Positions 7,082-14,860 of a stretch of DNA of 19,891 nucleotides are shown here, piece by piece. How positions within the stretch are numbered: position 1 is the first letter of the stretch; each line of letters begins with the position of its first letter. The DNA lies in assembly GCA_018830745.1 (NCBI GenBank), contig JAHJRU010000207.1:1-19891 (forward strand), in the 5' to 3' direction. The notes under the pieces were generated by a model. The model made no database searches, was not told the origin of the DNA, and saw nothing but the letters and a program-made list of their open reading frames with translations. Origin of the DNA: Chloroflexota bacterium (lineage in GTDB: Bacteria > Chloroflexota > Dehalococcoidia > Dehalococcoidales > JAHJRU01). Made by a program: the position numbers and the translations under genes.

Positions 7082-7507
7082 ATGGAACATCAAACTAAGT
7101 TGAGAGTACTGGTAGCCAAACCGGGACTGGATGGCCATGACCGGGGAGTTAAGATAATTGCCCGGGCATTTCGGGATACCGGCTACGAGGTAATCTACAC
7201 CGGTGTTCACCAAACTCCGGAGCAAATTGTCAGTGCCGCCATACAGGAGGACGTTGACCTGATTGGCCTGAGTTGCCTTTCCGGTGCCCACCTGTTTCTT
7301 TTCAACGAGGTTGTCAGACAGTTGATAGAGCAGGACGCTGGTGACATCATCGTTATAGGTGGTGGTATAATACCGGAAGAGGATATTACCAGGCTCAAAG
7401 GGGCGGGAATCAAGGAGATCTTCTTGCCGGGCACATCTCTTGATGAGATACTGAAATGGGTGGAAGAAAATGTAAAGCCCCTGAGTCAGCGTGGCGGGTC
7501 TAAGTGA
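7082..7507 (+). CDS. Acyl-CoA mutase small subunit, cobalamin-binding domain
   Basis: This 141-residue protein is a free-standing B12-binding Rossmann domain. GLDGHDRG (15-22) carries the DxHxxG motif whose histidine (H19) coordinates cobalt in base-off cobalamin, and the nucleotide-tail pocket is formed by LSCLSGAH and [22 protein letters not shown] is typical of the mutase subfamily. It follows the large subunit by 33 nt with a GAGGT ribosome binding site, and its last codons overlap the start of the next gene. Together with the large subunit it would form the holoenzyme; the two-gene layout resembles IcmA/IcmB and archaeal mutases, not the fused MutB or IcmF forms. Confidence 0.95.
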   Translation: MEHQTKLRVLVAKPGLDGHDRGVKIIARAFRDTGYEVIYTGVHQTPEQIVSAAIQEDVDLIGLSCLSGAHLFLFNEVVRQLIEQDAGDIIVIGGGIIPEEDITRLKGAGIKEIFLPGTSLDEILKWVEENVKPLSQRGGSK

Positions 7508-8451
7508 CTGTAGAGCTAGTTAATAGAATACTTGAAGGGGATGTTCGGACGGCGGCGCGGCTGATGAGGGGTATTGAGGATGGAGCCGCCGATGCCTTTG
7601 GGGAGATGGCGGACCTCTATCCCCATACCGGGAAAGCCTACATAGTGGGGATTACCGGCGCTCCCGGTGGCGGTAAGAGCACCCTGGTCGATACGCTGAT
7701 AACCACCTTCAGACAGAGGGATATGACGCTTGGCGTGGTGGCTATTGACCCCACCAGCCCTTTTACCGGGGGGGCGATACTGGGGGACAGGGTGAGGATG
7801 CAAAAGCACAGTACGGATAGCGGGGTATTTATCAGGAGCGTAGCTACGCGGGGGTGGCTGGGGGGATTGGCCCGGGCGGCGGTGAGCATTATTCACATTA
7901 TGGATGCAATGGGCAAAGATATTATCCTGGTGGAGACGGTGGGTATCGGGCAGCAGGAGGTAGACGTTACCCGGCTGGCGGACACCTCTATCTTTGTTCT
8001 GACGCCGGGGTCGGGAGACGCCATTCAGATGATGAAAGCCGGCATATTGGAAGTAGCCGATATATTTGTGGTTAATAAGGCTGACCTGGAGGGAGCTTCC
8101 CGTTCTAAAATGGAATTGCAGGCCATGCTGGGCATGAAAAGCGGCGCCTGTGAGGAGTGGGAGCCGTCCGTACTATTGACCGAGGCAGTGAATAATATTG
8201 GCATTGAAGAACTGGTGGACGAGATATTAAAGCACCAGGCGTTCCTTGTCTCTGGCGAGGGGATGGAAAAGCGGCGTAAGGAGAGAGCTAGACTGGAGCT
8301 AACCGAGGCTATTGAGAGCTCGCTAAAGGATTATATCGATTCGAACGTCGATAAGGCTTTCCTGGAAAAGCTGGTGGATGACCTGGTCCAGAGACGAACT
8401 AATCCTCAGGCGGCGGCTTCGCAGATAATCGGCAAATCGATTAAAAGGTAG
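7504..8451 (+). CDS. meaB: MeaB/ArgK-type G-protein chaperone of the acyl-CoA mutase
   Basis: The 315-residue P-loop GTPase belongs to the MeaB (ArgK/YgfD) family. The Walker A motif is GAPGGGKST (52-60), [11 protein letters not shown] (144-154) is the switch region, and NKAD (191-194) gives guanine specificity. Family members gate delivery of adenosylcobalamin to the mutase and eject damaged cofactor, protecting against radical inactivation. The GTG start overlaps the stop of the B12-binding subunit (GTGA), so translation is coupled and stoichiometry with the mutase is likely. In IcmF enzymes the same G domain is fused between mutase domains; here it is separate. Confidence 0.95.
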   Translation: MTVELVNRILEGDVRTAARLMRGIEDGAADAFGEMADLYPHTGKAYIVGITGAPGGGKSTLVDTLITTFRQRDMTLGVVAIDPTSPFTGGAILGDRVRMQKHSTDSGVFIRSVATRGWLGGLARAAVSIIHIMDAMGKDIILVETVGIGQQEVDVTRLADTSIFVLTPGSGDAIQMMKAGILEVADIFVVNKADLEGASRSKMELQAMLGMKSGACEEWEPSVLLTEAVNNIGIEELVDEILKHQAFLVSGEGMEKRRKERARLELTEAIESSLKDYIDSNVDKAFLEKLVDDLVQRRTNPQAAASQIIGKSIKR

Positions 8452-8462
8452 ATTATAATAGT

Positions 8463-9026
8463 ATGCCCCATAAAGAGCCATCATCAGCTTCATCGCCGAA
8501 ACCGTTTGGACCGGGACTGGTGGAGGTGTTTACCGGGGATGGCAAGGGTAAGACCACAGCGGCGCTCGGTATAGTACTGCGCGCCATCGCCCATAACCTG
8601 AAGGTTTATATCGTTTATTTTATGAAAGGCGGCTACCCCTACGGCGAGCAGCAGGTATTCTCCCGATTGCCTAATGTAGACTTTAGCGTCTTTGGGTACG
8701 AGTGGTTGACTGACCCCGAGAACATAAAGCCCGGGGAGATAGAAGAAGCCGGAAAAGCGCTGGCAAAGGCTCGTGAGGTCATATTCAGTGGTAAATATGA
8801 CGTGGTGATACTTGACGAGGTAAATGTAGCTGCAGCGTGGAAGCTTATAGATGTGGCTGAGGTGCTGGAATTGGTGAGGAACAAGCCCGGGGATATAGAG
8901 CTTATACTGACAGGGAGATATGCCGACTCCAGGGTGATTGATGCCGCTGATTTAGTTACGGAGATGAAGAAAATCAGGCATCCTTACGACAGTGGAATAC
9001 GGGCGCGTAAGGGAATAGACTGCTAG
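8463..9026 (+). CDS. cobO: Cob(I)alamin adenosyltransferase, CobO/CobA type
   Basis: The 187-residue ATPase has VEVFTGDGKGKTTAALG, whose P-loop GDGKGKTT (25-32) is the unusual inverted Walker A of the CobA/CobO/BtuR family, then VVILDEVNVA (Walker B) and the C-terminal VTEMKKIRHPYDSGIRARKGID. The enzyme transfers the 5'-deoxyadenosyl group of ATP to Co(I) of a corrinoid, making the adenosylcobalamin the mutase needs. It lies 11 nt after meaB in the same operon, so its job is probably cofactor supply and not de novo corrinoid synthesis; no other cob genes are in the window. The first 18 residues are a Ser/Pro-rich extension. There is no clear ribosome binding site before the ATG, and a GTG at 8519 would trim the extension. 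Confidence 0.93.
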   Translation: MPHKEPSSASSPKPFGPGLVEVFTGDGKGKTTAALGIVLRAIAHNLKVYIVYFMKGGYPYGEQQVFSRLPNVDFSVFGYEWLTDPENIKPGEIEEAGKALAKAREVIFSGKYDVVILDEVNVAAAWKLIDVAEVLELVRNKPGDIELILTGRYADSRVIDAADLVTEMKKIRHPYDSGIRARKGIDC

Positions 9027-9062
9027 TTGCGGTTGACATAATATTAACTTAAGGGGGCAAGG

Positions 9063-10208
9063 ATGGACTTCTCATTGACGGAAGAACAGAAAATGTTGAA
9101 GGCGATGGTGCGTGATTTCGCTACCAAGGAGATAGAACCGATTGCCGCCCAGATAGATGAGGAGGCCACTTTCCCTGCGGAGAGCATTAAAAAGATGGCG
9201 GAGCTGGGGCTGATGGGCGTGCCGTTTCCCGAGGAGTATGGAGGAAGTGGGGGTGGTCCGCTGGAATTCACCATCGTGGTGGAGGAGTTAGCCCGGGTCT
9301 GTGCTTCCACTGCCGGTATATACTTTGTCACCGCCGGGCTGGGGGGGAAGCCATTATACAAGGCGGGCAATGAGGAGCAGCGCCAGCGCTACGTGGTGCC
9401 GGTAGCCAGGGGGGAAAAAATATCCTGCTTTGGCTTGACCGAAGCCGGGGCAGGCAGTGACGCCACCGCCATTGCCACCAGCGCCGCTCGCCGGGATGGT
9501 GGTTATGTCCTTAACGGGAACAAGCTTTTTATCACCAACGGTAATGAGGCTGATGTGGCGGTTGTCTTTGCCACCCTGGATAAGTCACTGCGGCACAAGG
9601 GAATCTCCGCCTTTATAGTGGAGAAGGGGACTCCCGGTTTTTCCGTGGGCAAACTGGAGCATAAGATGGGAATACGGGCGTCATCCACCGCCGAGCTGGT
9701 CTTCGAGGACTGCTTTGTGCCGCAGGAAAACCTTTTAGGTGCGGAGGGTGAGGGTTTCAAGATTGCCATTGAGTCCATTGATTCCAGTCGCTTGAGTGTG
9801 GCCGCTCAGGCGATAGGTATTGCCCAGGGAGCCTTTGATAAGGCTCTGGCTTACGCCAAGGAGCGCCAGCAGTTTGGTCAACCCATTATTAACTTCCAGG
9901 CTATTCAGTGGATGCTGGCGGACATGGCGACCCAGATTGAAACCGCGCGGTTGCTGAACTACCGGGCTGCCTATCTGGAGCAAAATGGTCTCCCCTTTGT
10001 CAAGGAATCATGCATGGCCAAGCTTAACGCATCCGAAGCGGCCATGTTCGTTACCGATAGGGCAATCCAGATATACGGTGGTTACGGCTATATTAGAGAG
10101 TATCCCATAGAGCGCTACTTCCGTGACGCCCGAATCTGTGGTATCTATGAGGGCACCGATGAGATGCAGCGGATGACTATCGCCCGGCATCTCATGCAGG
10201 AAGTTTAG
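9063..10208 (+). CDS. Acyl-CoA dehydrogenase, short-chain (butyryl-CoA dehydrogenase-like)
   Basis: The 381-residue flavoenzyme shows the full acyl-CoA dehydrogenase layout: alpha-helical N-terminal domain (1-110), the beta domain with CFGLTEAGAGSDA and FITNGNEADV, and the C-terminal helical domain with RQQFGQPI, IQIYGGYGYIREYPIERYFRDAR and the catalytic glutamate in IYEGTDEMQR (E363). The glutamate position and the YGGYGY/IYEGT motifs are those of short-chain and butyryl-CoA dehydrogenases. It would oxidise an acyl-CoA to the 2-enoyl-CoA, passing electrons to ETF, which is not encoded here. The start is fixed by AAGGGGGCAAGG just upstream. Being last in the mutase operon, it could act on the mutase product. 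Confidence 0.93.
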   Translation: MDFSLTEEQKMLKAMVRDFATKEIEPIAAQIDEEATFPAESIKKMAELGLMGVPFPEEYGGSGGGPLEFTIVVEELARVCASTAGIYFVTAGLGGKPLYKAGNEEQRQRYVVPVARGEKISCFGLTEAGAGSDATAIATSAARRDGGYVLNGNKLFITNGNEADVAVVFATLDKSLRHKGISAFIVEKGTPGFSVGKLEHKMGIRASSTAELVFEDCFVPQENLLGAEGEGFKIAIESIDSSRLSVAAQAIGIAQGAFDKALAYAKERQQFGQPIINFQAIQWMLADMATQIETARLLNYRAAYLEQNGLPFVKESCMAKLNASEAAMFVTDRAIQIYGGYGYIREYPIERYFRDARICGIYEGTDEMQRMTIARHLMQEV

Positions 10209-10298
10209 ACCTTTACGGCGCAAAAAAGAATGGCTATTGCTCCGATTTAATTCAGAACAGTAGCAATTTCATTTGAAACCGTTGCCGGGACCGGGATG

Positions 10299-10712
10299 CT
10301 AGGCTACCAGATGGAAATTAGAGCTGGCTCCTTCGCCGGCGGAATACTTGTCCCCGGCGAAAACCAGATTATCCTTCATTATAACCGGCTTTCCGATTAT
10401 ATCCATGGTAACATTAGCCGGATCAACCCCGCCGAGATTACCCGTCAGCCACGGGCCTTCCTCGAGCTCAACCATCACTACGGTATAGGGAACCTCCGCC
10501 TCACGTCCTTCGGGGGCCACGTTGATGGTGGTAAAGGTTTGAATCTTGCCCTTGCCACTCAGTTCGATTATCTCCATATCCGTGCTGTTGCATTTTCCGC
10601 AGACCATCTTCGGCGGCACAATAATATTGCCGCATTCCAGGCACTTTAATCCCAAAAGCTTATCGTTTTTGAGAGCCTCATTATATTCCTGAAAAGTCAG
10701 TTTATATTCCAC
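10299..10712 (-). CDS. DUF35 zinc-ribbon/OB-fold protein, thiolase partner
   Basis: This 137-residue protein has an N-terminal zinc ribbon (C24, C27, C38, C41) and a C-terminal OB-fold segment (GKGKIQTFTTINVAPEG, PYTVVMVELEEGPWLTGNL). Proteins of this family (DUF35/OB_aCoA_assoc) pair with thiolases or thiolase-like aldolases, for instance in the archaeal acetoacetyl-CoA thiolase/HMG-CoA synthase complex, in BbsA/BbsB of anaerobic toluene degradation and in ChsH2/Ltp2 of steroid breakdown. Here the thiolase gene lies 34 nt upstream on the same strand. The GTG start has a near-perfect ribosome binding site, AGGAGGT. The gene converges with the acyl-CoA dehydrogenase. Confidence 0.92.
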   Translation of the reverse strand: MEYKLTFQEYNEALKNDKLLGLKCLECGNIIVPPKMVCGKCNSTDMEIIELSGKGKIQTFTTINVAPEGREAEVPYTVVMVELEEGPWLTGNLGGVDPANVTMDIIGKPVIMKDNLVFAGDKYSAGEGASSNFHLVA

Positions 10713-10746
10713 GCTTACCTCCTAAGTTAAGCCGTTTATTTTAAGT

Positions 10747-11925
10747 CTACCAGCCTCGCTCCAGAATCAGGTTGCAGAGGGTGGCGCCAACGCCGCCCAG
10801 GGTGTCAGTCATGCCGATTTTGGCTCCTTCCACCTGCCTTTCCGGTTCTACTTCCCCCCGGAGCTGTTTGGCTATTTCATATACCTGACCGGCACCGGTA
10901 GCCCCGATGGGATGGCCCTTAGCCTTGAGCCCACCGGAAGGGTTAATGGCTATCTTGCCGCCAATGTCAGCTTCGCCCTTGAGCCAGGCTTCACCAGCCG
11001 TGCCGTACTCAAAAAATCCAAGGCATTCGGCGGCAATGATAGCGGCGGTGCTGAAGCAATCGTGAAGCTCACAGACATCTATGTCCTCGGGTTTGCGCCC
11101 GGACATCTTATAGGACTGCTCGACGGCTAATTCCCGGGCTCGGATGCGGGGCAGGTAATCGTTCTGGTTTGATAACGGCCCATTTGACGCCTGACCAATG
11201 CCGGTAATGTACACCGGTTTACTGGTAAGCTTTTTCGCCACTTCTTCGGAGGCTAAAATCAGCGCTGCTCCTCCATCTGAGAAGGGACAGCAGTCGTGCA
11301 ATTGCAGAGGAGTGCAAACCATAAATGCTTTAAGCACATCTTCCATGCTCACCTCTTTCCGGAAATGAGCTTTGGCATTGGATTTGCCATGATGGTATGA
11401 CTGTACCGATGTATAAGCCATCTGTTCCTTGAGCTTGGGTAGGGGGATGCCGTGTTTGGCGGCATAGAGATGGGTGAGTAAGCCGAAGACACCGGGGAAA
11501 GTCAAACCCGAAGGGTATTCATACCGGCTATCACCAAACATGGCGAAGGTCCGGGTGGCTAGCGGTGTGCCCATGGTGGCGGCTCTCTCTACGCCGCCAG
11601 CCAGAACGATATCGTAGAAACCGGAGGCAACCCACATGAAGGCGTCTCTCACTGCTATACTGCCTGAAGCACAGGCACCCTCATACCGGTTGGCGGGAAT
11701 GTTGTGTAAGCCGAGGTTTTCCGCGGCGAAGGCCTGTATTGAGCCTTGCCCTTCGGAGAAATCCCCCAGCACGTTACCGAGAAACAGAGCCTGGACGTCC
11801 GTTTGTTTGAGTTGTGATTCGTTGAGAGCATCCATGGCTGCTTCGGAGAACAGCTCAACCCCGGTCTTGGTCTGAGCGCCGCTGAATTTAGTCTCACCGA
11901 CACCAACAACAGCTACTTTACGCAT
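10747..11925 (-). CDS. Thiolase-family acetyl-CoA acyltransferase (SCP2/DUF35-associated type)
   Basis: The 392-residue protein has the double thiolase fold. The nucleophilic cysteine is C85 in YEGACASGSIAV, the second site is H288 in CELHDCFS, and H338 sits in GGLKAKGHPIGATGAG. This HDCF version marks the SCP-x/archaeal thiolase branch that works with a DUF35 partner, which is the next gene. Because the active cysteine is kept, true thiolysis or Claisen condensation is likelier than the retro-aldol reaction of the Cys-less Ltp2 aldolases. Substrate is uncertain: acetoacetyl-CoA would close the butyryl-CoA route suggested by the neighbouring operon. The ribosome binding site AGGAGG (11933-11938) is strong. 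Confidence 0.9.
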   Translation of the reverse strand: MRKVAVVGVGETKFSGAQTKTGVELFSEAAMDALNESQLKQTDVQALFLGNVLGDFSEGQGSIQAFAAENLGLHNIPANRYEGACASGSIAVRDAFMWVASGFYDIVLAGGVERAATMGTPLATRTFAMFGDSRYEYPSGLTFPGVFGLLTHLYAAKHGIPLPKLKEQMAYTSVQSYHHGKSNAKAHFRKEVSMEDVLKAFMVCTPLQLHDCCPFSDGGAALILASEEVAKKLTSKPVYITGIGQASNGPLSNQNDYLPRIRARELAVEQSYKMSGRKPEDIDVCELHDCFSTAAIIAAECLGFFEYGTAGEAWLKGEADIGGKIAINPSGGLKAKGHPIGATGAGQVYEIAKQLRGEVEPERQVEGAKIGMTDTLGGVGATLCNLILERGW

Positions 11926-11959
11926 AAAAATTCCTCCTGCATGATTACTGTGGGTGATA

Positions 11960-11992
11960 TTTAGCGTACATTATCCCCGCTAAACTTGTCAA
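11960..11992 (-). promoter_or_regulatory. Thiolase promoter region with an operator-like palindrome
   Basis: A perfect inverted repeat, TTTAGCG (11960-11966) and CGCTAAA (11978-11984) with an 11-nt centre, lies directly after a minus-strand TTGACA (11987-11992), the probable -35 box; TACGCT (11963-11968) at 18 nt is a weak -10. The repeat has no following T-run on either strand, so it looks like a protein binding site more than a terminator. It would cover the promoter spacer and -10 region. Confidence 0.45.
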
Positions 11993-11993
11993 A

Positions 11994-12485
11994 TCAGCGG
12001 AAGGTCCTGACGGCTATCCAGATGCCCAGAGCCAGGGCAGCCAGCTTAATAAGCAGGTAAAGCGGATTCGAAGTAAGAACGAAGAACCCGCCGAAAGGAA
12101 GCAGGCTGACCAGGTAGCTCACCACCACGGCAACGCCCGCCACTACCGCCAGTCCGGTTCCCCGCTTTCGGTTGACCGAGCGGCTGACCACCTGGGCAAT
12201 TACATAACCAGCCCCGGCAGCCAGCAAGAAATTCAGGAAAAAGGGTGAGAATAAATCGATTAACGCCCAGAGGAGACCACAGACAATCGCCATAACTGAA
12301 GCAGTGCCAACCGCCCTCAGGTAATAGGCGGGGGTGACTCTGTACGTGGGCAGTTTATGTAGCCGGGCGCATTCCGGGCATCTGGCGCCTACGGGGGCAA
12401 GAACCATGCATTTGGGACATATCGGCTTGCCGCACTTGACACATGTCAGGCTGGTTTCTACTTTGGGGTGAGTGGCGCAATTCAC
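11994..12485 (-). CDS. B-box-type zinc-finger membrane protein of unknown function
   Basis: I do not recognise a specific family function. The roughly 163-residue product begins with a cysteine/histidine-rich module (NCATHPKVETSLTCVKCGKP, then CPKC and CPEC) resembling a B-box zinc finger, followed by four hydrophobic segments (around YLRAVGTASVMAIVCGLLWA, FFLNFLLAAGAGYVIAQVV, GLAVVAGVAVVVSYLVSLLPF and YLLIKLAALALGIWIAV). Such N-terminal fingers also precede some bacterial rhomboid-type membrane proteins, but there is no protease motif here. I chose the GTG at 12485, 4 nt after the plsY stop; the ATG at 12521 would overlap plsY and sits behind a 7-bp hairpin (12522-12540). It is the last gene of the rny-plsY run. 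Confidence 0.75.
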   Translation of the reverse strand: MNCATHPKVETSLTCVKCGKPICPKCMVLAPVGARCPECARLHKLPTYRVTPAYYLRAVGTASVMAIVCGLLWALIDLFSPFFLNFLLAAGAGYVIAQVVSRSVNRKRGTGLAVVAGVAVVVSYLVSLLPFGGFFVLTSNPLYLLIKLAALALGIWIAVRTFR

Positions 12486-12489
12486 CAGG

Positions 12490-13209
12490 TCAATCCCTTT
12501 CCGGTTTGGTCTCCGGTTCATCCCGCTCGGTTTGAGCGGGAGTTCGGTGTATCCAGGCTTCCCTGTTTCTTATATCACGGTCAAAGAGAAGTCGATTTAA
12601 AAGCAGATCGGCGGTGCTGAGTGAGGCTGATATAGCCGACCGCGGCACGGTGGCGCGCCTGATAAGGGTTAGCACAAGTATCACCATAAATCCCAGGGTG
12701 AGCGGGAGGGGGTCATCAGTAATACCCAGCGGCTGGCTGAGGAACCAGCTGCATATGGGGAGGGCGGCTACGGCAATTAGCATGCCCAAAGCCAGCTGCC
12801 GGAACAGGCCGAGAATAAGGGTGAAAGTCACCAGGGACAGGCCGAGAGGTGGTGACAGGGTAATAGCGACTCCGGCGATGGCCAGGCCGCCACGGCCACT
12901 GCTGAAGCGTAGAAAGACTGACCAGTTATGCCCCACAATGACCGCCACCCCTACGGCTGCCTGTTGGGCTATGTCCAATCCTATCCACCGAGCTATATAG
13001 ATGGCAGCCACACCTTTAAGCAGGTCAAAAGCCACCACCGCAACTCCCCAGCGCTTGGATACGGTGGTTATTACATTGGCGGCACCTATATTACCGCTGC
13101 CATATTGCCTGAGGTCGATGCCGCGCACCCACTTGGCTATCAGGTAGGCGGCGGGCACGGCCCCCAGAAGGTAGGCGCCGATAACGGTCAGGATAAATAT
13201 TGCGGTCAT
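12490..13209 (-). CDS. plsY: PlsY-family glycerol-3-phosphate acyltransferase
   Basis: This 239-residue integral membrane protein matches PlsY, which moves an acyl group from acyl phosphate to glycerol 3-phosphate in the first step of phospholipid synthesis. Motif 1 is present as GSGNIGAANV (38-47). Motif 2 is recognisable but altered: GHNWSVFLRFSSGRGGLAIAG, where the usual FKGGKGVAT loop has become SSGRGGLA. Motif 3 is hard to find (LLLNRLLF). It also has a hydrophilic tail of about 40 residues rich in Arg, Glu and Pro beyond the normal length of about 200. The ribosome binding site is AGGAG, 5 nt before the ATG. Either the enzyme is a divergent PlsY or it has shifted substrate. Confidence 0.85.
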   Translation of the reverse strand: MTAIFILTVIGAYLLGAVPAAYLIAKWVRGIDLRQYGSGNIGAANVITTVSKRWGVAVVAFDLLKGVAAIYIARWIGLDIAQQAAVGVAVIVGHNWSVFLRFSSGRGGLAIAGVAITLSPPLGLSLVTFTLILGLFRQLALGMLIAVAALPICSWFLSQPLGITDDPLPLTLGFMVILVLTLIRRATVPRSAISASLSTADLLLNRLLFDRDIRNREAWIHRTPAQTERDEPETKPERD

Positions 13210-13217
13210 TGTTTCTC

Positions 13218-14075
13218 CTAGGCTTGCGGGTTGGCCAGCCGGAGTTTCTTGCGCTTAGCCAGGGCTATAAGCTTGTCGGCTGACTCCATCGGCACATCCG
13301 CGCCGCCTAGTATTGCCTCGAAGCTCCCGTCAAAACCGTGGTAGTCACTACCGCCAGTGGTGATGAGGTCGCGCTTCTCGGCTATGCTAAGCAATTCGCT
13401 GACCTGGTCATCAGTGTAGTAATTGTAGTAGGCCTCAATACCGGCCAGGCCGACTTTCTTCAGCTCGATAATCATCGCTTCCGGCTCGGGGATAGTGAAT
13501 GGATGGGCGAGTACGGGTAATCCGCTGGCGTGTATTATCAGTTCCACCGCCCCGGTTGGGGTTATCTTTTCTCGTTCAACATAGGCGGGACCGTCCTTAC
13601 CGATATACCTGGAGAAGGCTTCCCTGGTGGAAGCGATATACCCCTTCTCCAGGATTTCCTTGGCAACGTGGGGGCGGCCAATTGTCCCGCCGCCGGCTAT
13701 CTCTTGAACTCGTTCCCACTCGATGTGAACGCCCAGAGTAGCCAGTTTGGCAATCATTTTCTGCGCCCGCAGGCGGCGGTAGTCCCGTAACTTTGCGAGG
13801 GAGTCGTTTAGCTCCTGGTCCGTATAATCTATGAAATATCCCAGGACGTGGGCTTCACCGTTGGGGATATCGGTGTTGATTTCCACCGATGGTATTACGG
13901 TGAGCTTGGGATAAGCCCGGGCTGCTTCAAGTGCTTCCGCTATACCGTTCACCGAGTCGTGGTCGGCGAGGGCGATGACGCTCAAGCCGAGCTTGGCCGA
14001 TTTGTGGACCACCTCCGATGGGCTTAGCTGACCGTCAGAGGCGGTGCTGTGGATATGAAGGTCTACTTTGGACAT
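13218..14075 (-). CDS. PHP-domain phosphoesterase (RNase AM/nucleoside bisphosphatase-like)
   Basis: The 285-residue protein carries all PHP metal motifs: DLHIHSTASDG (5-15), ADHD (37-40), SVEI (63-66), GRPHVA (133-138), LAHPF (189-193) and GGSDYHG (241-247). This is the single-domain YciV/TrpH type, whose E. coli member (RNase AM) is a 5'-3' exoribonuclease on short RNAs and hydrolyses 3',5'-nucleoside bisphosphates such as pAp. It starts 2 nt after ymdB and ends 8 nt before plsY, so all are in one operon. Its place beside RNase Y and YmdB supports a role in RNA turnover, by inference. Confidence 0.88.
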   Translation of the reverse strand: MSKVDLHIHSTASDGQLSPSEVVHKSAKLGLSVIALADHDSVNGIAEALEAARAYPKLTVIPSVEINTDIPNGEAHVLGYFIDYTDQELNDSLAKLRDYRRLRAQKMIAKLATLGVHIEWERVQEIAGGGTIGRPHVAKEILEKGYIASTREAFSRYIGKDGPAYVEREKITPTGAVELIIHASGLPVLAHPFTIPEPEAMIIELKKVGLAGIEAYYNYYTDDQVSELLSIAEKRDLITTGGSDYHGFDGSFEAILGGADVPMESADKLIALAKRKKLRLANPQA

Positions 14076-14077
14076 GG

Positions 14078-14845
14078 CTACTCTACCTCGTGGTAGATTC
14101 GCTCTATACTTATCGCCCGGCCGCTTGCATCGTCTATATTCACCAGGATGGCGGTGAAAGCTGTCTTGCCGCTTCCGACGGACAGGCGGTGGGGTAATCT
14201 TGTCAGGAATCGTTGCAGCACCTGCTGGGTATCGTCACCGATTATGGAGTTAATGGGGCCGGTCATGCCGATGTCGGTGACATAGGCGGTGCCGCGAGGG
14301 AGTACCTGAGAATCGATGGTGCCTACGTGGGTATGGGTGCCGAGAACAGCGCTGACCCGTCCGTCCAGGTATCGTCCCATGGCGGCTTTTTCCGATGTTG
14401 CCTCGGCGTGAAAATCAACGATTATAATGGGTGGTTTGTTCTCAACCTGGGCTAGCAGCTTGTTCATAGCCTGAAACGGACAATCGATCTCACTCATGAA
14501 GGTTCTTCCTATCACATTGACCACCATAGTTTGCCCCATGATGAGGTAGCCTTTGCCGGGCACTCCAGGCGGATAGTTTAACGGGCGCAGGACAGGCCTT
14601 TCACTGTCAAGGTAGGGGATTATCTCCCGGTGCAGCCATATGTGGTTGCCGGAAGTAATAACGTCAACCCCGGCTTCAAATAGTTCCTCAGCGGTAGATA
14701 TAGTCAGACCGATGCCTCCGGCGGCATTCTCACCATTGGCTACCACCAAATCCAGCCCGTGCTCCTGACGGAGTTTCGGCAATAGCCTTTTTACTGCCTG
14801 CCTTCCCGGCTTGCCTATTATGTCGCCAATACCTAGTACTAACAC
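14078..14845 (-). CDS. ymdB: YmdB-family metallophosphoesterase (TIGR00282)
   Basis: The 255-residue protein is a calcineurin-like phosphoesterase with GIGDIIGKPGR (D8), VVANGENAAGG (E39, N40), VITSGNH (N67, H68), FHAEATSEK and GTHTHVGT metal ligands, and VTDIGMTGP. Bacillus YmdB hydrolyses 2',3'-cyclic nucleotides and affects RNase Y-linked RNA turnover and biofilm choices. The usual GNHTWD reads GNHIWL here, losing the aspartate after Trp. The GTG start lies 15 nt past the rny stop with GGAGGG upstream, so the genes are co-transcribed, as in many bacteria. Confidence 0.92.
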   Translation of the reverse strand: MLVLGIGDIIGKPGRQAVKRLLPKLRQEHGLDLVVANGENAAGGIGLTISTAEELFEAGVDVITSGNHIWLHREIIPYLDSERPVLRPLNYPPGVPGKGYLIMGQTMVVNVIGRTFMSEIDCPFQAMNKLLAQVENKPPIIIVDFHAEATSEKAAMGRYLDGRVSAVLGTHTHVGTIDSQVLPRGTAYVTDIGMTGPINSIIGDDTQQVLQRFLTRLPHRLSVGSGKTAFTAILVNIDDASGRAISIERIYHEVE

Positions 14846-14860
14846 CGGCTTGAATCCCTC

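Noticed and set aside
9027..9062. TTGACA and TAATAT directly before the acyl-CoA dehydrogenase gene
   Set aside because: The two elements overlap and are not at promoter spacing; the best upstream -35 (TAGACT) is poor, so an internal promoter is not supported.
10220..10290. Weak inverted repeat (ATTGCT...AGCAAT) between the convergent acyl-CoA dehydrogenase and DUF35 genes, with short T or A runs
   Set aside because: Only 6 bp of stem with a loop of about 20 nt. A terminator is expected here but this one is not convincing.
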